A DNA stretch of 64,000 nucleotides from Streptococcus moroccensis (GCF_030812835.1 NZ_JAUSTM010000005.1:1-64000); one strand, 5' to 3'. Numbered from the stretch's first letter, positions 7,345 to 19,750 are shown. The notes: generated from the letters alone by a model not told the origin. Made by a program: numbers and translations.

Positions 7345-8166
7345 GTGAAGATCGTCAAAGTTCTCAATAACAACTCTGTGTTAGCAGATGAAGATGGAAT
7401 TGAGTATATTTTATTTGGCGGAGGAATTGGGTTTAATCAAAAGAAAGGCCAGGAAATTGAACCATCTAAGATTGAACGACGGTTTATTGCAACCTCAGAT
7501 TCTTCGATTGAAAAATATGGCCAACTGATCGAATCCATTCCAGAAGAGTATGTCACACTGGCGAATACCATCATTGAACAAGCAAGAGGTCAGTTGAAAT
7601 ATGCCCTGTCTAATACCATCTATGTTTCTCTTACAGATCACTTGTATAATCTGGTTAGACTTTACAAAGATGGGATGAAACTCGGTAATCCATTGTCCTG
7701 GGAAATAAAAAAGTTTTACCCACTAGAGTATCAAGTAGGTTTAAGTGCTATTTCCCTGATTTCACAAACCTTTGATTTAGACGTTGAAGAGAGTGAAGCT
7801 GGAAATATTGCTATGCACCTGATCAACGCTCAAATTAATGACCAAAGTAGTAGCATGATGGATGTCCAAGGTGTCACCAAAAAAATCCGGGACATTATGG
7901 CTCTTATTCGGATGCATAATGGCATTGAGATTGATGAAACAAGCTTAGCCTTTGATCGGTTTGTGACGCATTTGCGATTCTTTTTCAAACGGGTCAATGC
8001 CATCAAAGATTTTGACCAATCTAATCCTCTGCTTGAAGATGTTGTCAAACGGTATCCCAAAGCATACGAAACCACAAAACTCGTAGGTGAATACCTACAA
8101 GCCGTATTGAATGATGATGAGCAACTCTATCTGACGCTCCACATTCAAAAACTCATTGAAAAATAA
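7345..8166 (+). CDS. licT: BglG/LicT-family transcriptional antiterminator
   Basis: From GTG 7345, behind AAAGGGGGTG at 7331-7340, the protein has 273 residues; the longer in-frame start at 7303 lies inside the terminator. It has a CAT RNA-binding domain (about 1-55: KIVKVLNNNSVLADEDG, GGGIGF) and two PRD domains (about 70-165 and 175-270). All four expected PRD histidines are present (TDHLYNL, IAMHLIN, FVTHLRF, LTLHIQK). When the PTS is idle on substrate, LicT is dephosphorylated by the cognate EII, activated by HPr, and binds RAT RNA to prevent termination. It controls its own gene (RAT 1) and the downstream operon (RAT 2). Confidence 0.92.
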   Translation: MKIVKVLNNNSVLADEDGIEYILFGGGIGFNQKKGQEIEPSKIERRFIATSDSSIEKYGQLIESIPEEYVTLANTIIEQARGQLKYALSNTIYVSLTDHLYNLVRLYKDGMKLGNPLSWEIKKFYPLEYQVGLSAISLISQTFDLDVEESEAGNIAMHLINAQINDQSSSMMDVQGVTKKIRDIMALIRMHNGIEIDETSLAFDRFVTHLRFFFKRVNAIKDFDQSNPLLEDVVKRYPKAYETTKLVGEYLQAVLNDDEQLYLTLHIQKLIEK

Positions 8167-8170
8167 AAAT

Positions 8171-8199
8171 AGGGTGTTACTGGTAAAGCAGGCATGACT
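8171..8199 (+). promoter_or_regulatory. Ribonucleic antiterminator (RAT) 2
   Basis: The RNA AGGGTGTTACTGGTAAAGC followed by AGGCATGACT has the same GTTACTG...GCAGGC core as RAT 1 and overlaps the left arm of the terminator at 8189-8260, five bases after the licT stop codon. Confidence 0.8.
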
Positions 8200-8260
8200 A
8201 AGTAAAACATTTTTTGACACAGCGTCAAAAAGTCTATTTAGTTGTGCCTGTTTTATTTTT
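8189..8260 (+). terminator. Intercistronic terminator between licT and the PTS genes
   Basis: A long hairpin: CAGGCA (8189-8194) pairs with TGCCTG (8245-8250), GACTAA with TTAGTT further in, and TTTTTGAC/GTCAAAAA at the tip, followed by a T-rich run to 8260. It is preceded and overlapped by RAT 2, so it is the main control point for the sulfatase operon. Confidence 0.8.
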
Positions 8261-8282
8261 TAATAAAGAAAGGAAGTATAAA

Positions 8283-11602
<3,320 letters not shown>

Positions 11603-11633
11603 TGATTGTAATAAATAGTAAGGAGGAACTAAA

Positions 11634-13109
11634 ATGAAAGCTGTCTTGGTAATGTTTGATACGTTAGGCAAAGATTTCTTGTCCAATTACGGAAATGATT
11701 GGGTAGATACTCCTAATTTTGAACGGTTGAGAAAACAAACAGTAACCTTTGATAACTTCTATGGAGGAAGCATGCCTTGTATGCCTGCCAGACGGGAATT
11801 GCATACAGGACGGTATAACTTCCTTCATAGAATGTGGGGTCCACTGGAGGTTTTTGATCAGTCAGTCTTTGAAGTTCTTCAAAAGCAAGGAATCTATTGC
11901 CATTTGATTACGGATCACTCTCACTACTTCGAAGATGGTGGAGCAACCTATCACAATCGTTATTCAACATGGGAAGGTTTTCGAGGTCAAGAGGGGGATA
12001 GATGGGTTCCCAGATTACGGGCAAAAATTGGCTCAGACTATAACAAATTAAACAAGGAGGGACTTTCGGTTGTTCAGCATTTTGCCAACCGGACCAGACA
12101 AGAAACAGAAGAAGAATTATCTAGTGTCAAAACTATTGATGCAGGTTTAGACTTTTTAAAAGAATATCATGGTCTAGATGATTGGTTTCTTCAAATTGAA
12201 TGTTTTGATCCTCATGAACCATTCTATGTTCCAGAAAAATACAGAGAGAAGTACCAGGACACAGTTTCAAAATCTCCTTATTTCTGGCCTAAATATGGTC
12301 GAGTAACCGATGATGTTAACGCTGAGGACTTGAAGGAGTTGCAGAATGAATATGCCTCTCTCATAACGATGTGTGACTTCCATTTAGGTCGCATTCTAGA
12401 TTTTTTTGATCAACATAATCTTTGGGAGGATACCTTATTAATTGTCAATACCGACCATGGGTTACTTCTAGGTGAGCATGGCTGGTTAGGAAAAAATATT
12501 CCTCCAATGTATGATGAAGTGATCCATCTGCCATTCTTTATCAGTTATCCAGGAGGTAAAAAGGATCAAAGAGTTTCAGAGTTAGCCCAAACTATTGATA
12601 TTCCAGCAACATTATTAGATTATTTCAACATAGATAACCATTTAGATATGGATGGACAGTCCTTGTTAAAAATCCTTGATGACGATTCAGAGATTCATGA
12701 TACCGTTATTTTTGGAACAAATGGCGGTCATGTTAGTATATATGATGGGAAGCACATCTATATGAGAGCTTCCCAAGATAAGAGTAATGGTCCCTTGAAA
12801 ATTCAAACGACTACCTATACATTGATGCGAGGTTTCCTTCCGAAAACAGCATTAGATGAAATGGTGTTAAAAAAAGGGACACGTTTTACCAACCATTACC
12901 CTTACACAGAACTTGAAGTTCCTAACTACATTGACTCCTACTCTGTTGGCAATCTCTTGTTTGATATGGAAAATGATCCCTCTCAAACAGCGCCATTAGA
13001 TGATATCAAATTAGAAGAAAAAATGATTCAAAAACTGGTGAAAATTATGAAAAATATCGAAGCACCAGAGAGCGAGTTTGTAAGGTTGGGGTTAGTTGAT
13101 TATTTATAA
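11634..13109 (+). CDS. Cytoplasmic Cys-type sulfatase
   Basis: A 491-residue sulfatase of the alkaline-phosphatase superfamily. The activation motif C-x-P-x-R is present as MPCMPARRELHTGR with Cys49, the residue converted to formylglycine. Metal ligands are likely Asp9 in MFDTLG, and Asp and His in NTDHGLLLGEHGWLGKN. No signal peptide, so it acts inside the cell on substrate brought in by the PTS. Its two possible activators follow directly (anSME at 13156, FGE at 15064). ATG 11634 follows AAGGAGG. The ester it cleaves (for example a sulfated hexosamine or galactose) cannot be read from sequence. Confidence 0.92.
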   Translation: MKAVLVMFDTLGKDFLSNYGNDWVDTPNFERLRKQTVTFDNFYGGSMPCMPARRELHTGRYNFLHRMWGPLEVFDQSVFEVLQKQGIYCHLITDHSHYFEDGGATYHNRYSTWEGFRGQEGDRWVPRLRAKIGSDYNKLNKEGLSVVQHFANRTRQETEEELSSVKTIDAGLDFLKEYHGLDDWFLQIECFDPHEPFYVPEKYREKYQDTVSKSPYFWPKYGRVTDDVNAEDLKELQNEYASLITMCDFHLGRILDFFDQHNLWEDTLLIVNTDHGLLLGEHGWLGKNIPPMYDEVIHLPFFISYPGGKKDQRVSELAQTIDIPATLLDYFNIDNHLDMDGQSLLKILDDDSEIHDTVIFGTNGGHVSIYDGKHIYMRASQDKSNGPLKIQTTTYTLMRGFLPKTALDEMVLKKGTRFTNHYPYTELEVPNYIDSYSVGNLLFDMENDPSQTAPLDDIKLEEKMIQKLVKIMKNIEAPESEFVRLGLVDYL

Positions 13110-13155
13110 AAGAATTTATTCTTCAATTAAGTAGTTTTTTAGAAGGAGACATAGC

Positions 13156-14262
13156 ATGAAACATATTTCTATCTTAGTGAAGCCAGCCTCAGCTTGGTGC
13201 AATCTTCGGTGTAAGTATTGTTTTTACGCGGATGTCTCCTCTTTGCGTGAGGTGAGGTCTTACGGCAAGATGAAGCCTGAAACGACTGAGCTGATGATTG
13301 AAAATATCTTTAGAGATTTAGATGACGGAGATGACTTAACCCTTGCCTTTCAAGGGGGTGAGCCTACCTTGGCTGGTTTGTCTTACTTTGAACACATGGT
13401 TTCTTGTGTCCAGAAACAAACAAAACAAGTATCCGTTCATTATGCTATACAGACCAATGGTACATTGATTAATGCCAAATGGTGTGAATTTTTAAAGAAA
13501 AACCAATTCTTAGTTGGGTTATCAATTGATGGCACACCGCTTTATCATGACCTTAACCGCTTGGATCCGAGAGGGCGAGGAACTTTTCACAAGGTGAAAC
13601 AAACTAAGGACCTGTTTGATGCCTATGAGATTGAGTATAATGTCTTATGTGTTCTAACGGAACCCTTATCCTACCACGCTAATGATGTTTACCAATTCAT
13701 AAAAGAGCAGGACATCGCCTATGTCCAATTTATTCCCTGTTTAGATGATTTAGAGGCAGATAGTCCTAGCGACTATGCCTTAACACCACAAGGCTTTAAT
13801 AGGTTTTACAGCCAATTGCTTCCTCTGTGGCTGGCAGATTTGAAAAAAGGGACTAGACGGTCTGTTAAACTCTTTGATGATGTGTTAAACTTGTTAGTAG
13901 CGCATCGCGTAACTGCCTGTGGGATGCTTGGAAATTGCCAGATTCAATATGTGATTGAAGGGGATGGTAGTGTTTATCCCTGTGATTTTTATGCATTGGA
14001 TGATTATCGCTTAGGGTATATCCAAGAAATGGGCTTAAGAGAGATGTTCATGAGTAAAATTGCTAAACATTTCTTGTGTTCCCGACCGATTTCAGCTCTA
14101 CCCCAAAAGTGTGAGACGTGTCCTTTCCGGCAAATGTGCCGTGGCGGTTGCAAGCGTATGAAAGATGCCATGTATGTTGATGAAGCACAGGATTTTTGTG
14201 GCTACCAAAACTTTCTGCATCAGTTTGTACCAGAGATTGATGGGATTTTACAGCAATTATAG
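13156..14262 (+). CDS. Anaerobic sulfatase-maturating enzyme (radical SAM)
   Basis: A 368-residue radical-SAM/SPASM protein. The CxxxCxxC cluster motif is C15-C19-C22 in WCNLRCKYCFY, followed by FQGGEPTLAG. The C-terminal SPASM cysteines appear as CGMLGNC, YPCDFY, CETCPFRQMCRGGC and FCGYQ. The overall pattern closely matches clostridial anSME, which oxidises the active-site Cys or Ser of a sulfatase to formylglycine without oxygen, using S-adenosylmethionine and auxiliary 4Fe-4S clusters. It lies 46 bases after the sulfatase, with AAGGAG before ATG 13156. The partner is almost surely the neighbouring Cys-type sulfatase. Confidence 0.92.
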   Translation: MKHISILVKPASAWCNLRCKYCFYADVSSLREVRSYGKMKPETTELMIENIFRDLDDGDDLTLAFQGGEPTLAGLSYFEHMVSCVQKQTKQVSVHYAIQTNGTLINAKWCEFLKKNQFLVGLSIDGTPLYHDLNRLDPRGRGTFHKVKQTKDLFDAYEIEYNVLCVLTEPLSYHANDVYQFIKEQDIAYVQFIPCLDDLEADSPSDYALTPQGFNRFYSQLLPLWLADLKKGTRRSVKLFDDVLNLLVAHRVTACGMLGNCQIQYVIEGDGSVYPCDFYALDDYRLGYIQEMGLREMFMSKIAKHFLCSRPISALPQKCETCPFRQMCRGGCKRMKDAMYVDEAQDFCGYQNFLHQFVPEIDGILQQL

Positions 14263-14271
14263 GAGAATATT

Positions 14272-15048
14272 GTGATTGGACTGATTTATTTTATCGTTAT
14301 CATTTTAGCCAATACGGTAGGAGCTGTATCGGGCATGGGTGGTGGTGTCATTATCAAACCTATTTTTGATTTTATTGGTGCTCACGATGTGGCGTCTATC
14401 TCTTTTTATTCTGCGGTTGCAGTCTTTACCATGTCGCTTGTTTCGACCTATCGCCAGGTTAAAAATGGGGTTCACATTGATGGTAAACAGACAGTTAGTC
14501 TGGCCCTGGGCTCTATTCTAGGTGGTTATTTAGGAAATGCACTCTTTTCCTTTATCCAATCCCAGTACCAATCCGAAAGCTTGACCCAAGGGGTTCAAAT
14601 TATCTTGACCTGCTTAACCTTAATTTTTGCCTTCTTTTATTCCAAGCATTCGGGTTATTCCCTGCAATTAAAAGGATTGGGCTACTACCTGCTTTGTGGC
14701 TTGATTTTAGGGACTCTGGCTAGTCTTTTAGGTATCGGTGGTGGTCCGATCAATGTCTCCTTATTGATGCTGATGTTTGCCATGCCGATCAAGCAAGCGA
14801 CTGTTTATTCTATTTGTACGATTTTCTTTTCCCAACTGTCAAAAATCGTAACGATTGGCTTAACAACCGGATATGGTGGATATGATATGACCATTTTGCT
14901 TTATGTCATCCCAGCAGCTATTCTAGGTGGCTTTATCGGAGCAAGGCTGAGTAAAATTTTAAGTGCTGAGCGCGTGGCTTTGATTTTCCAACTCGTTATC
15001 ATTTTAGTCTTGCTAATCAGTGTTTATAACGGGATCCAATTGCTTTAA
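14272..15048 (+). CDS. TauE/SafE-family sulfite or organosulfur exporter
   Basis: A 258-residue membrane protein with about eight transmembrane segments in two repeats. Both halves carry the glycine-rich family motif (NTVGAVSGMGGGVIIKP and LGTLASLLGIGGGPINVS). It starts with GTG 14272 behind AGGAG, nine bases after anSME. TauE/SafE proteins export sulfite, sulfoacetate, sulfate-like anions or related compounds. Between a sulfatase, its activators and PTS permeases, the likely job is to remove the sulfur oxyanion released in the cytoplasm; this is inference from context. Confidence 0.87.
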   Translation: MIGLIYFIVIILANTVGAVSGMGGGVIIKPIFDFIGAHDVASISFYSAVAVFTMSLVSTYRQVKNGVHIDGKQTVSLALGSILGGYLGNALFSFIQSQYQSESLTQGVQIILTCLTLIFAFFYSKHSGYSLQLKGLGYYLLCGLILGTLASLLGIGGGPINVSLLMLMFAMPIKQATVYSICTIFFSQLSKIVTIGLTTGYGGYDMTILLYVIPAAILGGFIGARLSKILSAERVALIFQLVIILVLLISVYNGIQLL

Positions 15049-15063
15049 AAGAAAGAGAAAGAC

Positions 15064-15927
15064 ATGATTAAAATTCCAGGTGGAACCTACCGTATTGGTT
15101 CTGACAAAGGACTAGGGTTTGCTGAAGACCGAGAAGGTCCAAGTTGCGAAGTGTCGGTAACTGACTTTTATATCGATGCGACGACCGTTACCAACCAAGA
15201 GTTTTTGGCCTTTGTGGAGGCAACGGGCTATCAAACGGAAGCCGAAGGTTTTGGGAATTCGTTTGTTTTGAAATATTTTTTAGCAGAAGATGTGTTAGCC
15301 ATATCTGAAACCGTTCCACATTTGACGAATTGGGCGATTGTCGAAGGGGCTGATTGGCGCCATCCCCTAGGACCAGGTTCTTCTCTAGAAGGTCTCATGG
15401 AGCATCCAGTGGTCCATGTTTCCTACAATGATGCAGTCGCCTACTGTGACTGGGCTGGCAAGAGATTGCCAACAGAAGCAGAGTGGGAAATCGCTGCTAA
15501 AGGAGGCACAGACCATGATGTCTTTCCTTGGGAGGGCATGTCCTTAGTTCCAGACGGGGAGTATAAATGTAATTCATGGCAAGGAGAGTTTCCGATTCAA
15601 AATGATGCCCTGGATGGCTTTGAACGAACAGCTCCGGTCAAATACTATGAGCCAAATGGTTATGGTCTCTACCAAGTCATTGGCAATGTCTGGGAATGGT
15701 GTGCTAATCCAGCACGCATACCATTAGTTGAATTTCAAGATAAAAATGGCCCAGCTTTCTATCAGGAAAACAAGGCAAAAAATGATAACTATATGGCCAC
15801 AAAAGGTGGCTCCTTCCTCTGTCATTTCTCCTACTGCAAACGGTATCGCATCGCAGCAAGAAATGGGAATTCTGGTCAATCTACAGCGATTAACGTAGGA
15901 TTCCGATGTGTGAAGGATAGTGAGTAA
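15064..15927 (+). CDS. Formylglycine-generating enzyme (FGE/SUMF1 family)
   Basis: A 287-residue FGE-sulfatase domain protein with no signal peptide. It shows the family pattern IPGGTYRIGSD at the start, RLPTEAEWEIAAKGG in the middle and GNVWEWC. The decisive feature is GGSFLCHFSYCKRYRIAAR, which carries the two copper-binding catalytic cysteines, C253 and C258, in the C-x4-C arrangement of true oxygen-dependent FGE rather than of generic SUMF1-fold proteins. The family uses molecular oxygen and copper to turn the sulfatase Cys into formylglycine. It ends the operon, 15 bases after tauE, and is followed by a terminator. Confidence 0.88.
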   Translation: MIKIPGGTYRIGSDKGLGFAEDREGPSCEVSVTDFYIDATTVTNQEFLAFVEATGYQTEAEGFGNSFVLKYFLAEDVLAISETVPHLTNWAIVEGADWRHPLGPGSSLEGLMEHPVVHVSYNDAVAYCDWAGKRLPTEAEWEIAAKGGTDHDVFPWEGMSLVPDGEYKCNSWQGEFPIQNDALDGFERTAPVKYYEPNGYGLYQVIGNVWEWCANPARIPLVEFQDKNGPAFYQENKAKNDNYMATKGGSFLCHFSYCKRYRIAARNGNSGQSTAINVGFRCVKDSE

Positions 15928-15939
15928 GAGCAATAAAAT

Positions 15940-15982
15940 AGACTGCAGATTCTATTAGCAAGGAATTCTGTAGTCTTTTTTT
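15940..15982 (+). terminator. Terminator of the sulfatase operon
   Basis: AGACTGCAGATTC pairs with GAATTCTGTAGTCT (one mismatch, wobble) followed by seven T. It stands between convergent genes and may serve both. Confidence 0.75.
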
Positions 15983-15986
15983 GAGC

Positions 15987-17012
15987 TTAATTTTCTGATT
16001 TCTGATACTTTAGTCGATATTGCTTTGGTGGCATACCGACTTCTTTTTTAAAGTAATGGTAGAAGTGATTCTCAGAAGAAAAGTTTAGAGCTTCAACGAT
16101 ATCAGTGATTTTTAGATCAGTGGTAGTTAATAATTGTTGTGCTTTTTGGATACGAATTATTTTTGAATAATTGGAAATCGTATGTGAGGTTTTTTTCTTT
16201 AATAATCGATTTAAGTACTCAGCATTATAATGAATGGTATCTTCAATTTCTTTTCGAGAAATATAGCCATGACTTGCTTCTATCAGACTTTTTAGTCGGT
16301 GCACTAAAAAGTCCTCTTTATTGCTATCTAAGGATACATTTTTTAATTGAAAGAAATGAGGGTTATTTAATGTATCTAGAAGTCTCAAGAGTAAACCTTT
16401 TTGAAAATATTCAGTACCTATAGGTTCTGTAGACAGTTCAATTTGAATCTGATCCAATAGTTTATGGAATGATTCATTTTGAATGGGCAATAAGGAGTTA
16501 AATTCGATATAATTTCTTTGCCAGTCCATTTCCTTTTTAAAATATTGGTTAAAATAATGAAAGATTGGCTTTGATAAGAATGATGGTCTCAAAGTTTTAA
16601 TAATAGTTTCAAGTAGAGGGGGAGATATGTCAATAATCAGCAAATGACCCTCTTCAATATGATCGCTTTGAGCAATTAAAGGATTAAGAAAACAACCTTG
16701 ACCGGCTAAAAAAGTATACTCTTTTCCTTCAATAACTTTTGTCACTTGACCAGACAGAACATAAGAAAATTGGAATGAATTTGTTTTATAAGGCTCAACG
16801 GATGGTTTCTCTACAATAAATTCGATATTTTTATCCTGAATCAGTGTATATAAAAGATTATTATCGACAGAGCGTTTATAGAACATGGCTAAAGGGTAGA
16901 CTAAATCAATTAAAGGAAAGTTATCAGCAGATAGCTTATTATTAGTCTGGTAACTAAACTCTTCAGAAGACTGGTTCATATGTATACCATTAAGTTGATT
17001 ACAGACAATCAC
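15987..17012 (-). CDS. AraC-family regulator
   Basis: A 341-residue protein with an N-terminal cupin-like sensing region (about 60-130, FSYVLSGQVTKVIEGKEYTF) and a C-terminal double helix-turn-helix (about 235-337, ending FSSENHFYHYFKKEVGMPPKQYRLKY). The first candidate start is GTG at 17012 with a weak AGAAAG; an in-frame ATG at 16979 is also possible. It is convergent with the sulfatase operon and divergent from the GPH symporter at 17192, so it probably activates that symporter-GH43 operon. Confidence 0.82.
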   Translation of the reverse strand: MIVCNQLNGIHMNQSSEEFSYQTNNKLSADNFPLIDLVYPLAMFYKRSVDNNLLYTLIQDKNIEFIVEKPSVEPYKTNSFQFSYVLSGQVTKVIEGKEYTFLAGQGCFLNPLIAQSDHIEEGHLLIIDISPPLLETIIKTLRPSFLSKPIFHYFNQYFKKEMDWQRNYIEFNSLLPIQNESFHKLLDQIQIELSTEPIGTEYFQKGLLLRLLDTLNNPHFFQLKNVSLDSNKEDFLVHRLKSLIEASHGYISRKEIEDTIHYNAEYLNRLLKKKTSHTISNYSKIIRIQKAQQLLTTTDLKITDIVEALNFSSENHFYHYFKKEVGMPPKQYRLKYQKSEN

Positions 17013-17085
17013 TATACTTTCTATGTCGGTTTTTTACATGTTATTTTAGCATAAATTCCATTAAAATAAAATCATAAGTAAGACA

Positions 17086-17153
17086 AAGACCCATCGTTAA
17101 AATTTTCAAGGATAAGCTTTGAATTTTTGTTTTTTCTATATCTGGTGGGTCTT
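17086..17153 (+). promoter_or_regulatory. Structured leader before the GPH symporter
   Basis: AAGACCCA (17086-17093) pairs with TGGGTCTT (17146-17153). Inside lies a smaller A/T-rich hairpin (about 17098-17125) followed by the T-rich run TTTTTGTTTTTT, which looks like a weak terminator. The outer pairing and the inner terminator could be alternatives, suggesting attenuation; no known regulatory RNA family is recognised. Confidence 0.35.
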
Positions 17154-17191
17154 AGCTCTTGCTAAATAATTAATTTAAAGGAGTTTTTCGG

Positions 17192-18580
17192 ATGAAATCA
17201 AATAAAATCAACGAAAAATTTGATGGTAAATTTGCATTCTTTCATGCAACTTCTGTAAGTGGTACAGCGATGATGATGCTGGCCTTAATTTCAACCTATT
17301 TTAGCGTCTATATGACAGATACGATAGGTCTTGCAGCAGGAGCGGCAGGTTTGATTATGTTTATTGGTTCTCTGTGGGATGCCATCAATGATCCTATGAT
17401 GGGAATTATTGCAGATAGAACTAAGTCAAAATGGGGTCGTTATCGTCCATATTTTCTTCCTGCTCCGATTTTATTGACCTTATTTGGAACGTTAATGTGG
17501 ATGAATCCGGACTTATCACAAACTGGAAAATGGTGGTGGGTTCTTGCCATGCAAATTGGATTTGGCATGACAACAACTATGTATACCATGCCTCAGATGT
17601 CCATTCTACCAGCTCATGTTAAAAGTGATGAACATCGTAATAAAATTATCACTTTTGGGGCAGTATCATCAGCCTTGATGTTCACTATCGGAACATCTTT
17701 CGGTCTCGATTTGAAAGCTTTCTTTGAGAAAACATTGGGAGTATCAAATGGTTGGGTGCCGTTAATGCTTATCTTAGGTGCTTTAGCCTGTGTGTCTTTC
17801 TGGGGATTATTTGCTACCTCTCGTGAAAAATATATTGAGCCTATCCCAGATAGACCAATGTCTCAAGATTTAAAGCGTATCTTACGCCATAAAGAGCTTG
17901 CTCCATTTATTATTGTTTGGGTTTTGGCATCTGTTGGTTATGGATTATCCTTTGCATCATCCGTTTATTACTTGATGTATTATTATCAACGTCCTGACTT
18001 AATTGGAACTTATATGTTCATCTCCTCACCAGCTGGATTACTTTCTATGATGGTCGTGATGCCACTCACATTGAAATATTTAAAAACAGCTCAAAAAGCT
18101 TTAACGTTCTCTGTCCTAACATCTAGTATTTTCTATATCATCTTATTCTTCTTTGGAAAATCAAGCTTTATTTTACTGTGTGTTCTTAGTTTTTGCGCTA
18201 GTTTATTTGCAACTATGCAAAATGCTCTTGTGAATGTTCTAGTAAATGATGCTATTGATTATATTCAATTTACAGAAGGGATTTCTGCCAACGGTCTCAT
18301 TTCTTCAATTAAAGGATTTGCTCAAAAATGTGGTGGAACAATCACTAACTCTGGTATTCTCTTTATTCTAGGTCTTACAGGTTATGTAGCCAATGAAATA
18401 GGAAATCAAAATGGAGCAACCATGTTTGCTTTGAACTTCCTTAAATTTGGAGCTCCTGTTGTTCTCGGTTTGATTATGTTATTAGCGCTACGATTTAATC
18501 CAGTAGATAAACACAGGGACGACATCACAGCTATGAAAGCTTTGATAAGAGATCATTCAGAAGAAAATCATGAGGCATAA
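17192..18580 (+). CDS. GPH-family sugar:cation symporter 1
   Basis: A 462-residue major-facilitator-type protein with about 12 membrane segments. Early motifs (IGSLWDAINDPMMGIIADRTKSKWGRYRPYFLPAP) are typical of glycoside-pentoside-hexuronide:cation symporters such as MelB and GusB. AAAGGAG precedes ATG 17192. The next gene is a GH43 hydrolase, so the substrate is probably an unphosphorylated oligosaccharide or hexuronide cleaved inside the cell. The AraC gene upstream is divergent and is the likely regulator. Confidence 0.88.
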   Translation: MKSNKINEKFDGKFAFFHATSVSGTAMMMLALISTYFSVYMTDTIGLAAGAAGLIMFIGSLWDAINDPMMGIIADRTKSKWGRYRPYFLPAPILLTLFGTLMWMNPDLSQTGKWWWVLAMQIGFGMTTTMYTMPQMSILPAHVKSDEHRNKIITFGAVSSALMFTIGTSFGLDLKAFFEKTLGVSNGWVPLMLILGALACVSFWGLFATSREKYIEPIPDRPMSQDLKRILRHKELAPFIIVWVLASVGYGLSFASSVYYLMYYYQRPDLIGTYMFISSPAGLLSMMVVMPLTLKYLKTAQKALTFSVLTSSIFYIILFFFGKSSFILLCVLSFCASLFATMQNALVNVLVNDAIDYIQFTEGISANGLISSIKGFAQKCGGTITNSGILFILGLTGYVANEIGNQNGATMFALNFLKFGAPVVLGLIMLLALRFNPVDKHRDDITAMKALIRDHSEENHEA

Positions 18581-18628
18581 GTTAGTTAAATTTTAAAATT
18601 AGAGCGAATTTATAAAGGAAGGGAAAAT

Positions 18629-19672
18629 ATGAATAAATCATTTAAACCTGGGCAACCATGGCTAGATACTGATGGAAATCGTATTCAGGCACATGGTGGT
18701 TCGGTAATTTATATAGATGGTATCTATTACTGGTATGGTGAAAATAAAGAAAAGACTGACGGTGAAAATGGTATTTGGCATTGGGGAGTAAAATGCTACA
18801 GTTCAAAAGATTTATATAACTGGAAAGACGAAGGAATCATCATATCGCCAGAAGTAGATGATGAAACATCAAGTCTCCATCCTTCAGCCTGTATGGATAG
18901 ACCTCATATTATTTACAATCAACGGACAAAAAAATACGTTTGCTGGTTAAAGATTATGAATGGTTTTAATGAACAAACGGAAACCGTTTTAACTGCTGAT
19001 AATATCTTGGGACCCTATACAAAAGTAAAAGAAGGCTTACGACCATTGGGGATGAGTGCTGGAGATTTTGATTTAGCAGTAGCACCAGATGGAAAAGCGT
19101 ACTATTATTTTGAGAGAGTCCATAGTGAAACAATTTGTGCTGACCTAACGGATGACTATACGGATGTTACTGGTTATTATTCTACACATTTTCCTCGAGT
19201 TCAGCCTCCATATGTTCGAGAAGCGACAGCTCATTTTTACCGCAAAGGAAAACACTACTTATTAACATCTGGAACAACCGGTTATCTTCCGAATCCTTCC
19301 GAAGTGGCGATAGCCGATACCTGGCACGGGCCATACACTGTACAGGGGAATCCTCACATTGATGATACCAGCAAAACCTCCTTCCATTCTCAGATATCGT
19401 CTGTTTTAAAAGTTGAAGGGAAAAAAGACCTTTATATTGCCTGTGCAGATAGATGGTTACCAAATGAAATGCATCGTGAATACGATACTTATGCAGAAAT
19501 GTTTGATCTAATCTATCAAGGTAGAGAAAATGAATTCGACTTCTCTCGCATGGGAGAAACACCTGTCCAAAATACCTCTATTGCAGATTATGTTTGGTTA
19601 CCGATTCGTTTTGAAGGAGAGCGAGCCTATATTGATTGGCACGATGAATGGTCTTTAGATGATTTTGAATAA
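18629..19672 (+). CDS. Glycoside hydrolase family 43-like enzyme
   Basis: A 347-residue five-bladed beta-propeller enzyme without a signal peptide. The N-terminus LDTDGNRIQAHGGSVIYIDGIYYWYGENK gives the Asp/His propeller entry typical of GH43 and related clan members. Further motifs include CMDRPHIIYN, SAGDFDLAVAPDGKAYYYFE and REATAHFYRKGKHYLLTSG, whose Glu may be the acid. The closest resemblance is to GH43 subfamilies acting on galactans or arabinogalactans; the substrate is not certain. It follows the GPH symporter by 48 bases and acts in the cytoplasm. Confidence 0.75.
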   Translation: MNKSFKPGQPWLDTDGNRIQAHGGSVIYIDGIYYWYGENKEKTDGENGIWHWGVKCYSSKDLYNWKDEGIIISPEVDDETSSLHPSACMDRPHIIYNQRTKKYVCWLKIMNGFNEQTETVLTADNILGPYTKVKEGLRPLGMSAGDFDLAVAPDGKAYYYFERVHSETICADLTDDYTDVTGYYSTHFPRVQPPYVREATAHFYRKGKHYLLTSGTTGYLPNPSEVAIADTWHGPYTVQGNPHIDDTSKTSFHSQISSVLKVEGKKDLYIACADRWLPNEMHREYDTYAEMFDLIYQGRENEFDFSRMGETPVQNTSIADYVWLPIRFEGERAYIDWHDEWSLDDFE

Positions 19673-19715
19673 TGACAGTTACACAAAATCCATAAATATG
19701 AATAAAATTTAGTAC

Positions 19716-19750
19716 AAAAAACGGAATGTTATTAGGGCATTCCGTTTTTT
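19716..19750. terminator. Bidirectional terminator between GH43 and AraC genes
   Basis: AAAAAACGGAATG (19716-19728) pairs with CATTCCGTTTTTT (19738-19750). It serves both convergent genes; the stop codon of the minus-strand AraC gene at 19732-19734 lies in its loop. Confidence 0.8.
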
